This document shows, in pieces, positions 1-6,550 of a DNA stretch of 7,638 nucleotides. The DNA is from Neisseriaceae bacterium (GTDB taxonomy: Bacteria; Pseudomonadota; Gammaproteobacteria; Burkholderiales; UBA11063), in contig CANISK010000068.1 of the NCBI GenBank assembly GCA_947470205.1, forward strand, positions 1 to 7,638, in the 5' to 3' direction. Numbering within the stretch: position 1 is the first letter of the stretch; every line of letters starts with the position of its first letter. The notes under the pieces are model-generated. The model was not told the DNA's origin and ran no database searches. It was given only the letters and a program-made list of their open reading frames with translations. Made by a program: the position numbers and the translations under genes.

Positions 1-2
1 AT

Positions 3-2513
3 AAAATCACCGAGATAGAACCAGGTGCATTTAATGGGCTTGGTAATTTGGAACACCTTTATTTAACTAAGAAACAAATAGCCGAGATAAACCTAGGTGC
101 ATTTAATGGGCTTGGTAATCTGCAAATGCTTAGTTGGAGTGACATAGAAAAAGAGATAATACTAAATAGCTTCGGTGAAACATTAAAATGGCTGGAGAAG
201 TTTATCGATACATCGAGCTCCCACTCTGTCAGAATTAATCAACAAAAGATCATCCAACATTACATAAATACAAAAAATAATACAACTCAAGAGGAGGAAG
301 CTACATCCATAGCACTTCAGCAATACTGTTTAAATCTGTTAATTCATAAGACACTAACAGAACCAGATGCAATCAAATATTTGGTTGAAGATATATATAA
401 TGGCAAAATACTAACATCAGCAATAAAACAACCTCTTGATTGGTATATATCGTATTTTAAAAAATATGATTTAGAGCTATTGCCGTTTTTATCTAAAAAT
501 ATAAATAATTTCTCTAAAGATGACATAACAAAATGTCTGCAAAATAATCAATTAATAATATCACCAACTAAATCTGATATAGAGAAATCGGCACAAGAGG
601 CGTTATACAACAAATTAATTGCCCTAAACCCTGATTTAGCAAAAGATACAATAAATGATGCTCTATTACCAAAATTACAAAACGGTGAATTAGAAAAAGA
701 GATAAAAAAAACAATAGACGAAAAAATGACAGAGTTTGTTAAAGCAAAAATTAATGATCTTGCCTCTTCTTTAGGAGCAGATTCAGATGAGTTGGTAAAA
801 ATAAAGAACGCCATTCAATCTATAACCAATAATCCTGATGAGTTTAATAAAATTGCAAAGGAATTGGTTGAAATAATGACAACTGCACACTCTAAACCAG
901 TAAAAATCCAAAGATTAAAAAATGCAATACGAAAACTCATGACGCCAAAAGACTTCAACAAATATGGGAATATAATTACAAATTTGGCAAACACATTAGT
1001 AGATTTCAATATAGAGGACACTAAACAACAATACATAATTGATAATTATGCAGATATGTTATTAGCACAAGCACACACAGAAGACAACAAAAAGGAACTC
1101 TGCAAAATAATATCAGAGCATCTGGATTGGAATGCTGTTATTGAAAATAGAAAACAAATACAATATACTAAAAAATATGAGCAAATACAACAGCATGACA
1201 AACGATATAAACAAATGATACAAAAATTCAATATAAATGAAGCAACAGGTATTGTTAATATTTATTACGAGTATATTTTAAACACTTTAGCGTTCCGTAC
1301 ATATGAAAATATATTAGATATTTTAAAAAATGAAAGTACACCACAAAAATATAAAGAGCAACTAACATTAGTTGTTAATTATTGTAAAAGCAATGGCAGT
1401 TTTGGTGATGAAAATAAACCTGATGATGAATCACCACTTGGTGTGTTGGTGGTTATTCAGAAAAATGACAACAATAACACCAAGAAATATGCTTTATTAG
1501 CTATACCAAATCTTGAAAATCTAAATAATAACAATAATCCAGATATTAATATAGAAGAGGCATATCAACTCAATTTCATCAAAGAAAATCAAGAAAATCA
1601 AGAAAATCAAGAAGATAACAGTAACATAATAATATCAGAAGGTATGAACTCGAGCAATATCTCCAAAGTGATTTTACCTAAATATGTACATGAAGTAATA
1701 ACGAAACATTTTACCGCATCCAACATATTTGCTCGATGTATTAGTAATCAGATTATTACACCTCTTATCAATAAATTTAATCTTAGCGAACCTTTAGCTA
1801 ATACATTAAAATCTATTTTTTATCAATTATCGTCATTATCTGGTCATCATATTAAAACCGATGTGGCGGTTAAGAAAGAATTAATGAAAGAATGTAAAGA
1901 TGAAGTGGTAAACAATGAGGGGTTTGCAGGATTAAAAAATTACGTGTTGGGTAAACTTGCAACTGAACCTCAAAACCAGATAATTAATGACGTTACAAAA
2001 TCGGAAAAATACAAACAGATTATATTTGCCGAAATCATTAATAATATGACAAATGAACAGATAAAGCAGTTATCACAATTAATAAATGATAGTCCAAAAG
2101 ATCCGCAATACTTTACTGAACAGTTATTAAACAATATAGCTGATGAATTAAATACATTACCATTAGATGAAAAAACTAAAAAAACAATAATGACAATGAC
2201 ATCCTTGATTGTTAGTCTTGTTTTTATGTGTGGATCTAGTATAAGTGGATGTGGTTATCACGAGGGAGGAAATAACGTTGCAGTTGCGAGGTACAGATTA
2301 ATGGCTGTATATCATTTATCTCATGCTGTTGAATTAGGCGCTCAAGTTTTTACAGATAAGCAAAAACTAATGTTTAACAAAGAGATAAAAAACGCACTAT
2401 TAACAGATGAATGTTCTGGGCAAATCTATAATAGATTATTCAGTGATAATTACTCTGATCAGGACATACGCAAAATGATAAAATTCATTTTAGATGAGAA
2501 AATTATAATGTGA
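3..2513 (+). CDS. Leucine-rich-repeat protein with long helical C-terminal region, 5' end outside window
   Basis: The frame is open from the left edge, so this is the 3' part of a longer gene. The TTG at 48 is simply an internal Leu codon, because the LRR pattern continues upstream of it. Two 24-residue repeats are visible, with cores EPGAFNGLGNLEHLYL and NLGAFNGLGNLQML, matching the LxxLxLxxNxI...GAFxGL pattern of typical LRRs, which form a protein-binding solenoid. After about base 150 the protein switches to roughly 780 Lys/Asn/Ile-rich, mostly helical residues with no domain I recognise. That part contains an in-frame (ENQ)3 tract (1584-1610). Near the C-terminus a short hydrophobic stretch, TSLIVSLVFMCG, at about 2199-2234 is followed by a Gly/Ser/Cys-rich segment (SSISGCGYHEGG). 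The stop is TGA at 2511-2513. The LRR assignment is seen directly. A role in host interaction or as an effector is only inferred from the eukaryote-like repeats and mobile surroundings. No signal peptide can be judged because the N-terminus is missing. Confidence 0.85.
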   Translation, partial: KITEIEPGAFNGLGNLEHLYLTKKQIAEINLGAFNGLGNLQMLSWSDIEKEIILNSFGETLKWLEKFIDTSSSHSVRINQQKIIQHYINTKNNTTQEEEATSIALQQYCLNLLIHKTLTEPDAIKYLVEDIYNGKILTSAIKQPLDWYISYFKKYDLELLPFLSKNINNFSKDDITKCLQNNQLIISPTKSDIEKSAQEALYNKLIALNPDLAKDTINDALLPKLQNGELEKEIKKTIDEKMTEFVKAKINDLASSLGADSDELVKIKNAIQSITNNPDEFNKIAKELVEIMTTAHSKPVKIQRLKNAIRKLMTPKDFNKYGNIITNLANTLVDFNIEDTKQQYIIDNYADMLLAQAHTEDNKKELCKIISEHLDWNAVIENRKQIQYTKKYEQIQQHDKRYKQMIQKFNINEATGIVNIYYEYILNTLAFRTYENILDILKNESTPQKYKEQLTLVVNYCKSNGSFGDENKPDDESPLGVLVVIQKNDNNNTKKYALLAIPNLENLNNNNNPDINIEEAYQLNFIKENQENQENQEDNSNIIISEGMNSSNISKVILPKYVHEVITKHFTASNIFARCISNQIITPLINKFNLSEPLANTLKSIFYQLSSLSGHHIKTDVAVKKELMKECKDEVVNNEGFAGLKNYVLGKLATEPQNQIINDVTKSEKYKQIIFAEIINNMTNEQIKQLSQLINDSPKDPQYFTEQLLNNIADELNTLPLDEKTKKTIMTMTSLIVSLVFMCGSSISGCGYHEGGNNVAVARYRLMAVYHLSHAVELGAQVFTDKQKLMFNKEIKNALLTDECSGQIYNRLFSDNYSDQDIRKMIKFILDEKIIM
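9..122 (+). repeat. 72-bp tandem repeat encoding LRR units
   Basis: The stretch 9-50 recurs at 81-122 with exactly 72-bp periodicity (24 codons). I count 5 mismatches in 42 bases, and bases 24-47 and 96-119 are identical. The intervening halves of the unit (51-80 and onward) are more diverged. The array almost certainly continues to the left of the window. Such high DNA identity between LRR units suggests recent expansion or homogenisation by recombination. Confidence 0.8.
1584..1610 (+). repeat. Three 9-bp tandem repeats, (Glu-Asn-Gln)3
   Basis: GAAAATCAA occurs three times in a row, in frame in the LRR gene, giving ENQENQENQ, and is followed by a degenerate GAAGATAAC. Slippage by whole units would keep the frame, so this would vary linker length rather than switch the gene on and off. 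It probably lies in a flexible linker between helical regions. Confidence 0.8.
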
Positions 2514-2539
2514 CCCATTGTCAATTGGAAATTCAAATA

Positions 2540-2767
2540 GACTTCTTGCATAACCTGATAAACTGCAAATTCGATATAAGAAAATTACACAGTCATTGCG
2601 AGGCTTGTTTACAAGCCGTGGCAATCTCAATGACTGGCACTCATTCTAGATATTGCTCTTTATTGCGTGTGAGATTGCCACACCATAATAAATCATGGTT
2701 CGCAATGACACTGATTCTGATGGAATCTTATGTAGAATTTGCGTTTTATGTGGTTATGCAAGAGGTC
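2540..2767. mobile_element. MITE-like non-autonomous element (228 bp) with terminal inverted repeats and TA flanks
   Basis: The ends are inverted repeats. Left GACTTCTTGCATAACC (2540-2555) and the complement of right GGTTATGCAAGAGGTC (2752-2767) differ at one of 16 positions. The similarity extends inward, so that 2540-2581 and 2726-2767 match at about 35 of 42 positions without gaps. TA dinucleotides lie immediately outside both ends (2538-2539 and 2768-2769), as expected of a 2-bp target duplication. The interior has no credible gene; a reading frame of 86 codons crosses it but is made of the repeat arms. The ends resemble the GA(G)ACCT-TTGCA ends of some IS5-group elements, which is an inference from memory. 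The element sits 26 bp after the LRR stop codon and fills most of the 348-bp gap before ygfZ. Transcribed, it would fold into a long hairpin and could act as a terminator or RNA-stabilising structure. Confidence 0.75.
2592..2709. repeat. Nested palindrome of the GTCATTGCGAG / GCAATCTC type inside the MITE
   Basis: Several perfect inverted repeats are nested here. GTCATTGCGA (2592-2601) pairs with TCGCAATGAC (2700-2709). GTGGCAATCTCA (2618-2629) pairs with TGAGATTGCCAC (2670-2681). AGTCATTG (2591-2598) pairs with CAATGACT (2628-2635). GGCTTGT (2602-2608) pairs with ACAAGCC (2611-2617) across a TT loop. Two alternative folds are therefore possible: two separate hairpins or one long stem. The GTCATTGCGAGG...GCAATCTCA wording resembles dispersed palindromic repeats known from Rickettsia and other intracellular bacteria. 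That resemblance is from memory and is not a homology claim. Confidence 0.75.
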
Positions 2768-2815
2768 TAATATGAAACGCACCACGGAATAAATGTAAGT
2801 GTGGTTTGTAAGTTA

Positions 2816-2824
2816 TGATATAAT
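2816..2824 (+). promoter_or_regulatory. Extended -10 promoter for ygfZ-tsaD
   Basis: TG-A-TATAAT is a perfect extended -10 element (TGnTATAAT) with no good -35 hexamer at 16-18 bp upstream, which is normal for this promoter class. Transcription would start near 2831, giving a leader of about 30 nt before the ygfZ ATG at 2862. The promoter lies in the short unique stretch between the MITE and ygfZ (2770-2861), so the MITE does not interrupt it. Confidence 0.6.
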
Positions 2825-2861
2825 CTTCGCAATCTTAAATTAATAATAAAATGGTGTTTAT

Positions 2862-3695
2862 ATGAATAACTTATCAGATTTTTTGAGTATTATTGAAGTT
2901 GATGGTTCGGATGCCGCAAAATTCTTACAGGGGCAATTAACCAATGATATTAATTTATTAACATTGCCCATTGATAATAAATATAATTTTCAGTATTCTG
3001 CATATCTAAACCCCAAAGGAAGAATGCAGGCAACATTTTTTGTGATAATGGTATCTACAAATAAATACTACCTTATTACAACCTCTGATATCGTGGATTT
3101 AGTGTTAGCAAAAATTAAAATGTATGTTATGCGTTCTCAGGTTACAATCAATAAACTTGAAGATATATATATTTTATTTGGTGATAGTGAACATGAATTG
3201 GATAGCTCAACAAACATAAATATATGCGTTCAATTAGATCCATCTCACAGGTTATTTATATTACCAATTGGAAATTGCATCAATATTGACACCATTACCC
3301 AACAAAATACTCAATTTAAATATTTTTTAATTCAGAATCAAATCCCGCTTATTTATACCAATACCCAAAATGGGTTTGTACCTCAACAGGTGAACTTTGA
3401 TAAGCTCAATGGATTAAATTTCAAAAAAGGTTGCTACGTGGGGCAGGAGATTGTCGCACGTTTGCATTATCTTGGTAAGTCAAAGCGTTCGATGTATATT
3501 GTCCATTCACCACATGAAATAACCCATGGCATGAATATTATAAGTCCAATATTAAATGGTCAGGTAGTTGGAATGGTGGTGGATGCAATTTATTATAATG
3601 ATAAATATATTGGGTTAATTAGCATTCAGGATGAATGTTTGAATGAGTTATACCTAGATCAAGAATATACCAAACAAATTTGTCATGCAAAATAA
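2862..3695 (+). CDS. ygfZ: YgfZ/GcvT-family folate-binding Fe-S cluster repair protein
   Basis: This 277-residue protein belongs to the YgfZ (COG0354/IBA57) family, tetrahydrofolate-binding relatives of the glycine cleavage T-protein that help maintain certain Fe-S enzymes such as MiaB in the cytoplasm. The N-terminal half has the family opening FLQGQLTNDI (residues 21-30) and the YLNPKGRM segment (48-55). The signature KGCYVGQE lies at 189-196, and its Cys191 corresponds to the functionally essential Cys of the K-G-C-Y-x-G-Q-E motif. The length is at the short end for the family, and the C-terminal barrel is present but compact. The start ATG at 2862 follows an AT-rich leader without a strong Shine-Dalgarno sequence. 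The stop codon lies 11 bp inside tsaD, so the two genes are probably co-transcribed and translationally coupled. Expression most likely comes from the extended -10 promoter just upstream. The family assignment is firm; the exact client enzymes are unknown. Confidence 0.93.
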   Translation: MNNLSDFLSIIEVDGSDAAKFLQGQLTNDINLLTLPIDNKYNFQYSAYLNPKGRMQATFFVIMVSTNKYYLITTSDIVDLVLAKIKMYVMRSQVTINKLEDIYILFGDSEHELDSSTNINICVQLDPSHRLFILPIGNCINIDTITQQNTQFKYFLIQNQIPLIYTNTQNGFVPQQVNFDKLNGLNFKKGCYVGQEIVARLHYLGKSKRSMYIVHSPHEITHGMNIISPILNGQVVGMVVDAIYYNDKYIGLISIQDECLNELYLDQEYTKQICHAK

Positions 3696-4725
3696 CCCAC
3701 AAAAAAATATACATATACTCGGCATTGAAACTTCATGTGATGAGACCGGGGTTGCCTTGTATTCTAGTAAGTATGGCTTGATTGCGAATAAAATATATTC
3801 TCAAATTAGCCTTCATAATGAATATGGTGGAGTGGTCCCTGAGCTTGCCTCGCGAGATCACATTAAAAGGTTAACCCCATTACTTGATGAGTGTATGAAA
3901 GATGGTGTAATGCCTATTAATGAAATTGATGGTATTGCATACACCATGGGGCCTGGGTTAAACGGTGCATTACTGATTGGAGCATCATTTGCAAATGCTC
4001 TGGGGTATAATCTAGCTAAACCAGTTATCCCCATTCATCATCTGGAGGGTCATTTACTATCCCCTCTATTGGATGGTGTATTGGACGATAACCTCGAACA
4101 CCCTAAAATTAAAACTCCTTTTATTGCGTTATTGGTGTCAGGTGGGCATAGTCAATTAATTGCAGTACACAAAATTGGTAAATATGAAATATTAGGCGAT
4201 ACGCTAGATGACGCAGCTGGAGAGGCTTTTGATAAAACTGCAAAAATGATGGGGCTAAATTACCCTGGGGGCGTAGAAATTGCCAAATTGGCTCAAAAGG
4301 GGGTGGATGTATATCGGCTACCACGCCCGATGATAAACCACGACACCCTTAATATGAGTTTTTCTGGACTTAAAACCGCAGTCTCAATTTTAATCAAAAA
4401 ACTTGGCGGAGAGCAAATGCTTGATTTACAGACCAAAAGCAATATCGCCAGATCTATTGAAGAGGCGATTACTGACGTATTGGTAGAAAAAAGCATTCGT
4501 GCGGTAAAAAAAACTAATATATCTCGAGTGGTGTTATGTGGTGGTGTGAGCGCCAACCTAACCTTGAGAGCAAAATTTAACCAGATAAATAACATTCAAG
4601 TATTTTACCCACCACTTGATTTATGTACAGATAATGGCGGAATGATAGCAATTGCTGGGTATATGAAATATAAAACCGGAACATTTGACTATAGCTTTAA
4701 AGTGCACCCACGGTGTATATTATGA
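3685..4725 (+). CDS. tsaD: tRNA N6-threonylcarbamoyladenosine transferase TsaD
   Basis: TsaD (Kae1/YgjD family) works with TsaB and TsaE to transfer the threonylcarbamoyl group from TC-AMP to A37 of ANN-decoding tRNAs, an essential cytoplasmic modification. At 346 residues the protein is full length (E. coli has 337). Landmarks in order are GIETSCDETG (13-22), EYGGVVPELASRDHI (46-60), the metal-binding HHLEGH with His119 and His123, SGGH (152-155), DDAAGEAFDK (175-184), MSFSGLKTA (224-232), CGGVSAN (285-291) and CTDNG, whose Asp316 is the third metal ligand. The start codon lies within the ygfZ coding region, with an 11-bp overlap. The C-terminal end is slightly odd: homologues commonly finish with a PRWPL-like sequence, whereas this one ends HPRCIL and stops. 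That change coincides with the tail-to-tail overlap with the gene on the other strand, and may mark a rearrangement that replaced the last few codons. All catalytic landmarks are intact, so function should be preserved. Confidence 0.97.
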   Translation: MQNNPQKNIHILGIETSCDETGVALYSSKYGLIANKIYSQISLHNEYGGVVPELASRDHIKRLTPLLDECMKDGVMPINEIDGIAYTMGPGLNGALLIGASFANALGYNLAKPVIPIHHLEGHLLSPLLDGVLDDNLEHPKIKTPFIALLVSGGHSQLIAVHKIGKYEILGDTLDDAAGEAFDKTAKMMGLNYPGGVEIAKLAQKGVDVYRLPRPMINHDTLNMSFSGLKTAVSILIKKLGGEQMLDLQTKSNIARSIEEAITDVLVEKSIRAVKKTNISRVVLCGGVSANLTLRAKFNQINNIQVFYPPLDLCTDNGGMIAIAGYMKYKTGTFDYSFKVHPRCIL

Positions 4726-5430
4726 AAATTCACATACATCTTGGGCATTACCAGCAAAATAAACACAGTCAATGTAAAAATCTGGATTAAATCTTTGCGG
4801 GTACTTACCAAATATTAAATTACCAGCTAAAGTTAAATGGTTTTCTAGCAATAAATCTCGATTTTCTAGCACTGTAGGCAAACTTAATTGATTAAATTTT
4901 AATGCATCGAGAATTGCTACATTATCCTTTGCTAAAAATTCATAAAATAGTTCATAATTTAAATCAGTAGTATCACTTTTTTTTACCATACATTCATCGG
5001 CATATAACTTGTTTCCCTCTACAAATAGCCTCCTTAGTTCATCTTGAGATACTTTTCTTTTATCAGACCCAGCTTTTGTGATATAAAGACCTTTATTTGT
5101 TGCATATGGTTTATTTATCCCAGATTGTATACTTATTACCAATATTTTTTTTTCTTCTATATTATATATTTGGGTTATAGGATAAACTGGCGGTGTGATA
5201 TTTGAACTTATGACATTACCAATTAACTGGTTTAGTCTACGAATATCATCATCACCAATACCAATAATCTCACCATGGTCAGTAACCCCAATAATCAGCA
5301 ATCCACCCAATGCATTGGAAAACGCGACTAACTCTTCTGCTAATTGGTCAGCATTAGTGATATTTGTTTTAAATTGTGTAAAACTATCTTCACCATTAGC
5401 AATTCTTTTTAAAAGTGTGGTTATATCCAT
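4720..5430 (-). CDS. Schlafen/AlbA_2-domain protein, probably C-terminally truncated
   Basis: The 236-residue product has an N-terminal AlbA_2 (Schlafen-type, putative DNA/RNA-binding) domain at about residues 13-128. Family landmarks are GEDSFTQFK (13-21), the AFSNALGGLLIIGVTDHGEI core (36-55), KPYATNKGLYITKAGSDKRK (107-126) and the ELRRLF helix (131-136). In many relatives, annotated as ATP-binding or transcriptional-regulator-like, this is followed by a longer C-terminal ATPase-like part, giving about 370-480 residues. Here the sequence follows that pattern through LTLAGNLIFGKYPQRFNPDF and VYFAGN (223-228), then ends eight residues later in an unrelated-looking tail (AQDVCEFS). The likely loss of the C-terminal half suggests a decaying or repurposed gene. 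It lies 31 bp downstream of glk on the same strand and is probably co-transcribed with it. An AAGG at 5443-5446 is a weak, distant ribosome-binding site. Its 3' end overlaps that of tsaD by 6 bp, leaving no room for a terminator. The physiological role is unknown. Confidence 0.8.
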   Translation of the reverse strand: MDITTLLKRIANGEDSFTQFKTNITNADQLAEELVAFSNALGGLLIIGVTDHGEIIGIGDDDIRRLNQLIGNVISSNITPPVYPITQIYNIEEKKILVISIQSGINKPYATNKGLYITKAGSDKRKVSQDELRRLFVEGNKLYADECMVKKSDTTDLNYELFYEFLAKDNVAILDALKFNQLSLPTVLENRDLLLENHLTLAGNLIFGKYPQRFNPDFYIDCVYFAGNAQDVCEFS

Positions 5431-5461
5431 TTTTAATAATAAACCTTAATTAATCTAATTG

Positions 5462-6460
5462 TTACGGTATATAGTTTTTATTTAGATGGGTATCTAACGC
5501 ATAACTTGCTCCTAGAAATGCTGGGAAATCTTGCATTATTACATATATGGGCATATTTACTAGATATGGTCTATAACGCCCCTTGTCTTCAAACCTTGAA
5601 CGAAATTCGGACTTAATAAAAAACTTTATCATTTTAGGGATTATCCCGCCGCCGATATAAACTCCACCAAATGAATTTACCGTTACTGCGAAATTGGACA
5701 CTACCGTTGCAAACATCCTACAAAATATATCTATCGTTTGTCTACATATCCAATCCGCACCAGTAATACCAAGTTCCACTATTTCAGATGGTTCTGGAAG
5801 GCGTTCGATTGATTTTTTATTTATATAGTGAAGTCCTTCGTAAATCAGCTGTAGTCCAGAACCTGATATAAAACGTTCAAATGATACATGTGAAAAACGC
5901 TTGTGAACAAATTTCCATAATTCTATCTCTTCATCATTTACTGGTGCAAAACTAGACCTACCGCCCTCAGATGGTATTGAGTAATATTCTCCCGTTGGCG
6001 ATTTAAATAAAGTCGCCATGCCAAGCCCAGTGCCTGGCCCTATGATTGCAATTGGCTTGGTTTCATCTGGATCATGACGCCCCCCTATTCTCACTAACTT
6101 CGTATGATCTAAAAATGGTATCGCAAGGGATAATGCATGAAAATCATTTAAAAATAACAGATTGTCTAGCTTTGATTTAGCTTTTGCCTCAAGAGTTGAA
6201 AATGCCTGCCACGGGCTATTTGCCATTGAGTATATCTCTTGCACCTCTGGTGCGGGGAGGGCTATTGCTGCATTTTTTATAATATCTCTATAGCCAACAC
6301 TATCTAGATAACTGTGTATTGCCTCTACCACGCCTTTATAATCTTTGCATTTTAACACCTGAGTGTATTCATATTTAAATGGTGATGTCTCTATTGAAAA
6401 CCTTGCATTAGTCCCGCCAATGTCTGCAATTAATCGTGGGTAGTTGTTTGCTGTAGTCAT
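5462..6460 (-). CDS. glk: Glucokinase (proteobacterial Glk family)
   Basis: Glk phosphorylates cytoplasmic glucose with ATP to glucose-6-phosphate, feeding glycolysis and the pentose phosphate route. The 332-residue protein is of normal length. Visible motifs are the phosphate-1 loop ADIGGTNARF (12-21), LNDFHALSLA (104-113) with the glucose-binding Asn105 and catalytic Asp106, GPGTGLGMA (141-149), EGGRSSFAP (165-173), FERFISGSGLQLIY (194-207), and the adenosine/phosphate-2 segment FGGVYIGGGI (264-273). The FPAFLGA (312-318) segment near the C-terminus is also family-typical. In E. coli Glk the E-G-G-H motif supplies Glu157 and His160 to the glucose site. Here the His position is Arg168 (codon AGG at 5959-5957), an uncommon change that could alter sugar specificity or affinity. 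The ATG at 6460 is the natural start, because the DIGGTNARF motif falls at its usual distance. An extended -10 promoter lies about 65 bp upstream. The AlbA_2 gene follows after 31 bp, probably in the same transcript. Confidence 0.93.
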   Translation of the reverse strand: MTTANNYPRLIADIGGTNARFSIETSPFKYEYTQVLKCKDYKGVVEAIHSYLDSVGYRDIIKNAAIALPAPEVQEIYSMANSPWQAFSTLEAKAKSKLDNLLFLNDFHALSLAIPFLDHTKLVRIGGRHDPDETKPIAIIGPGTGLGMATLFKSPTGEYYSIPSEGGRSSFAPVNDEEIELWKFVHKRFSHVSFERFISGSGLQLIYEGLHYINKKSIERLPEPSEIVELGITGADWICRQTIDIFCRMFATVVSNFAVTVNSFGGVYIGGGIIPKMIKFFIKSEFRSRFEDKGRYRPYLVNMPIYVIMQDFPAFLGASYALDTHLNKNYIP

Positions 6461-6525
6461 ATATTTATATCATCCATAAAAATGTTTATTATTTAATATG
6501 TAGATAGCTCATTTATCATGGGTTT

Positions 6526-6534
6526 AGTATAACA
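6526..6534 (-). promoter_or_regulatory. glk: Extended -10 promoter for glk
   Basis: Read on the minus strand the bases are TG-T-TATACT, a good extended -10 element. No convincing -35 is seen at 16-18 bp. Transcription would start near 6519 and give a leader of roughly 60 nt before the glk ATG. The same promoter style (TGnTATAnT without -35) occurs before ygfZ. Confidence 0.5.
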
Positions 6535-6550
6535 TTTTTTTACAATTATG

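Noticed and set aside
48..50. TTG at 48 as the start of the LRR gene
   Set aside because: The frame is open to the window edge and the upstream codons encode a recognisable LRR unit (ITEIEPGAFNGLGN), so the real start lies outside the window.
344..1231. Several antisense open frames opposite the LRR gene
   Set aside because: They are hydrophobic, cysteine-rich mirror translations of an AT-rich Asn/Lys-rich gene, with no start signals.
2510..2770. An 86-codon open frame between the LRR gene and ygfZ on the plus strand
   Set aside because: It is composed almost entirely of the inverted-repeat arms of the MITE and has no protein-like composition or ribosome-binding site; it is a by-product of the element.
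2851..2865. Four-codon frame (MVFI) ending across the ygfZ start codon, as a leader peptide
   Set aside because: There is no ribosome-binding site and no attenuator structure; short chance frames are common here.
4121..4595. Two antisense open frames inside tsaD, on the minus strand
   Set aside because: They oppose a clearly conserved tsaD and show no motif of their own; they are shadows of its codon pattern.
5195..5449. Plus-strand 84-codon frame opposite the AlbA_2 gene
   Set aside because: It is antisense to a conserved AlbA_2 domain and shows no supporting features.
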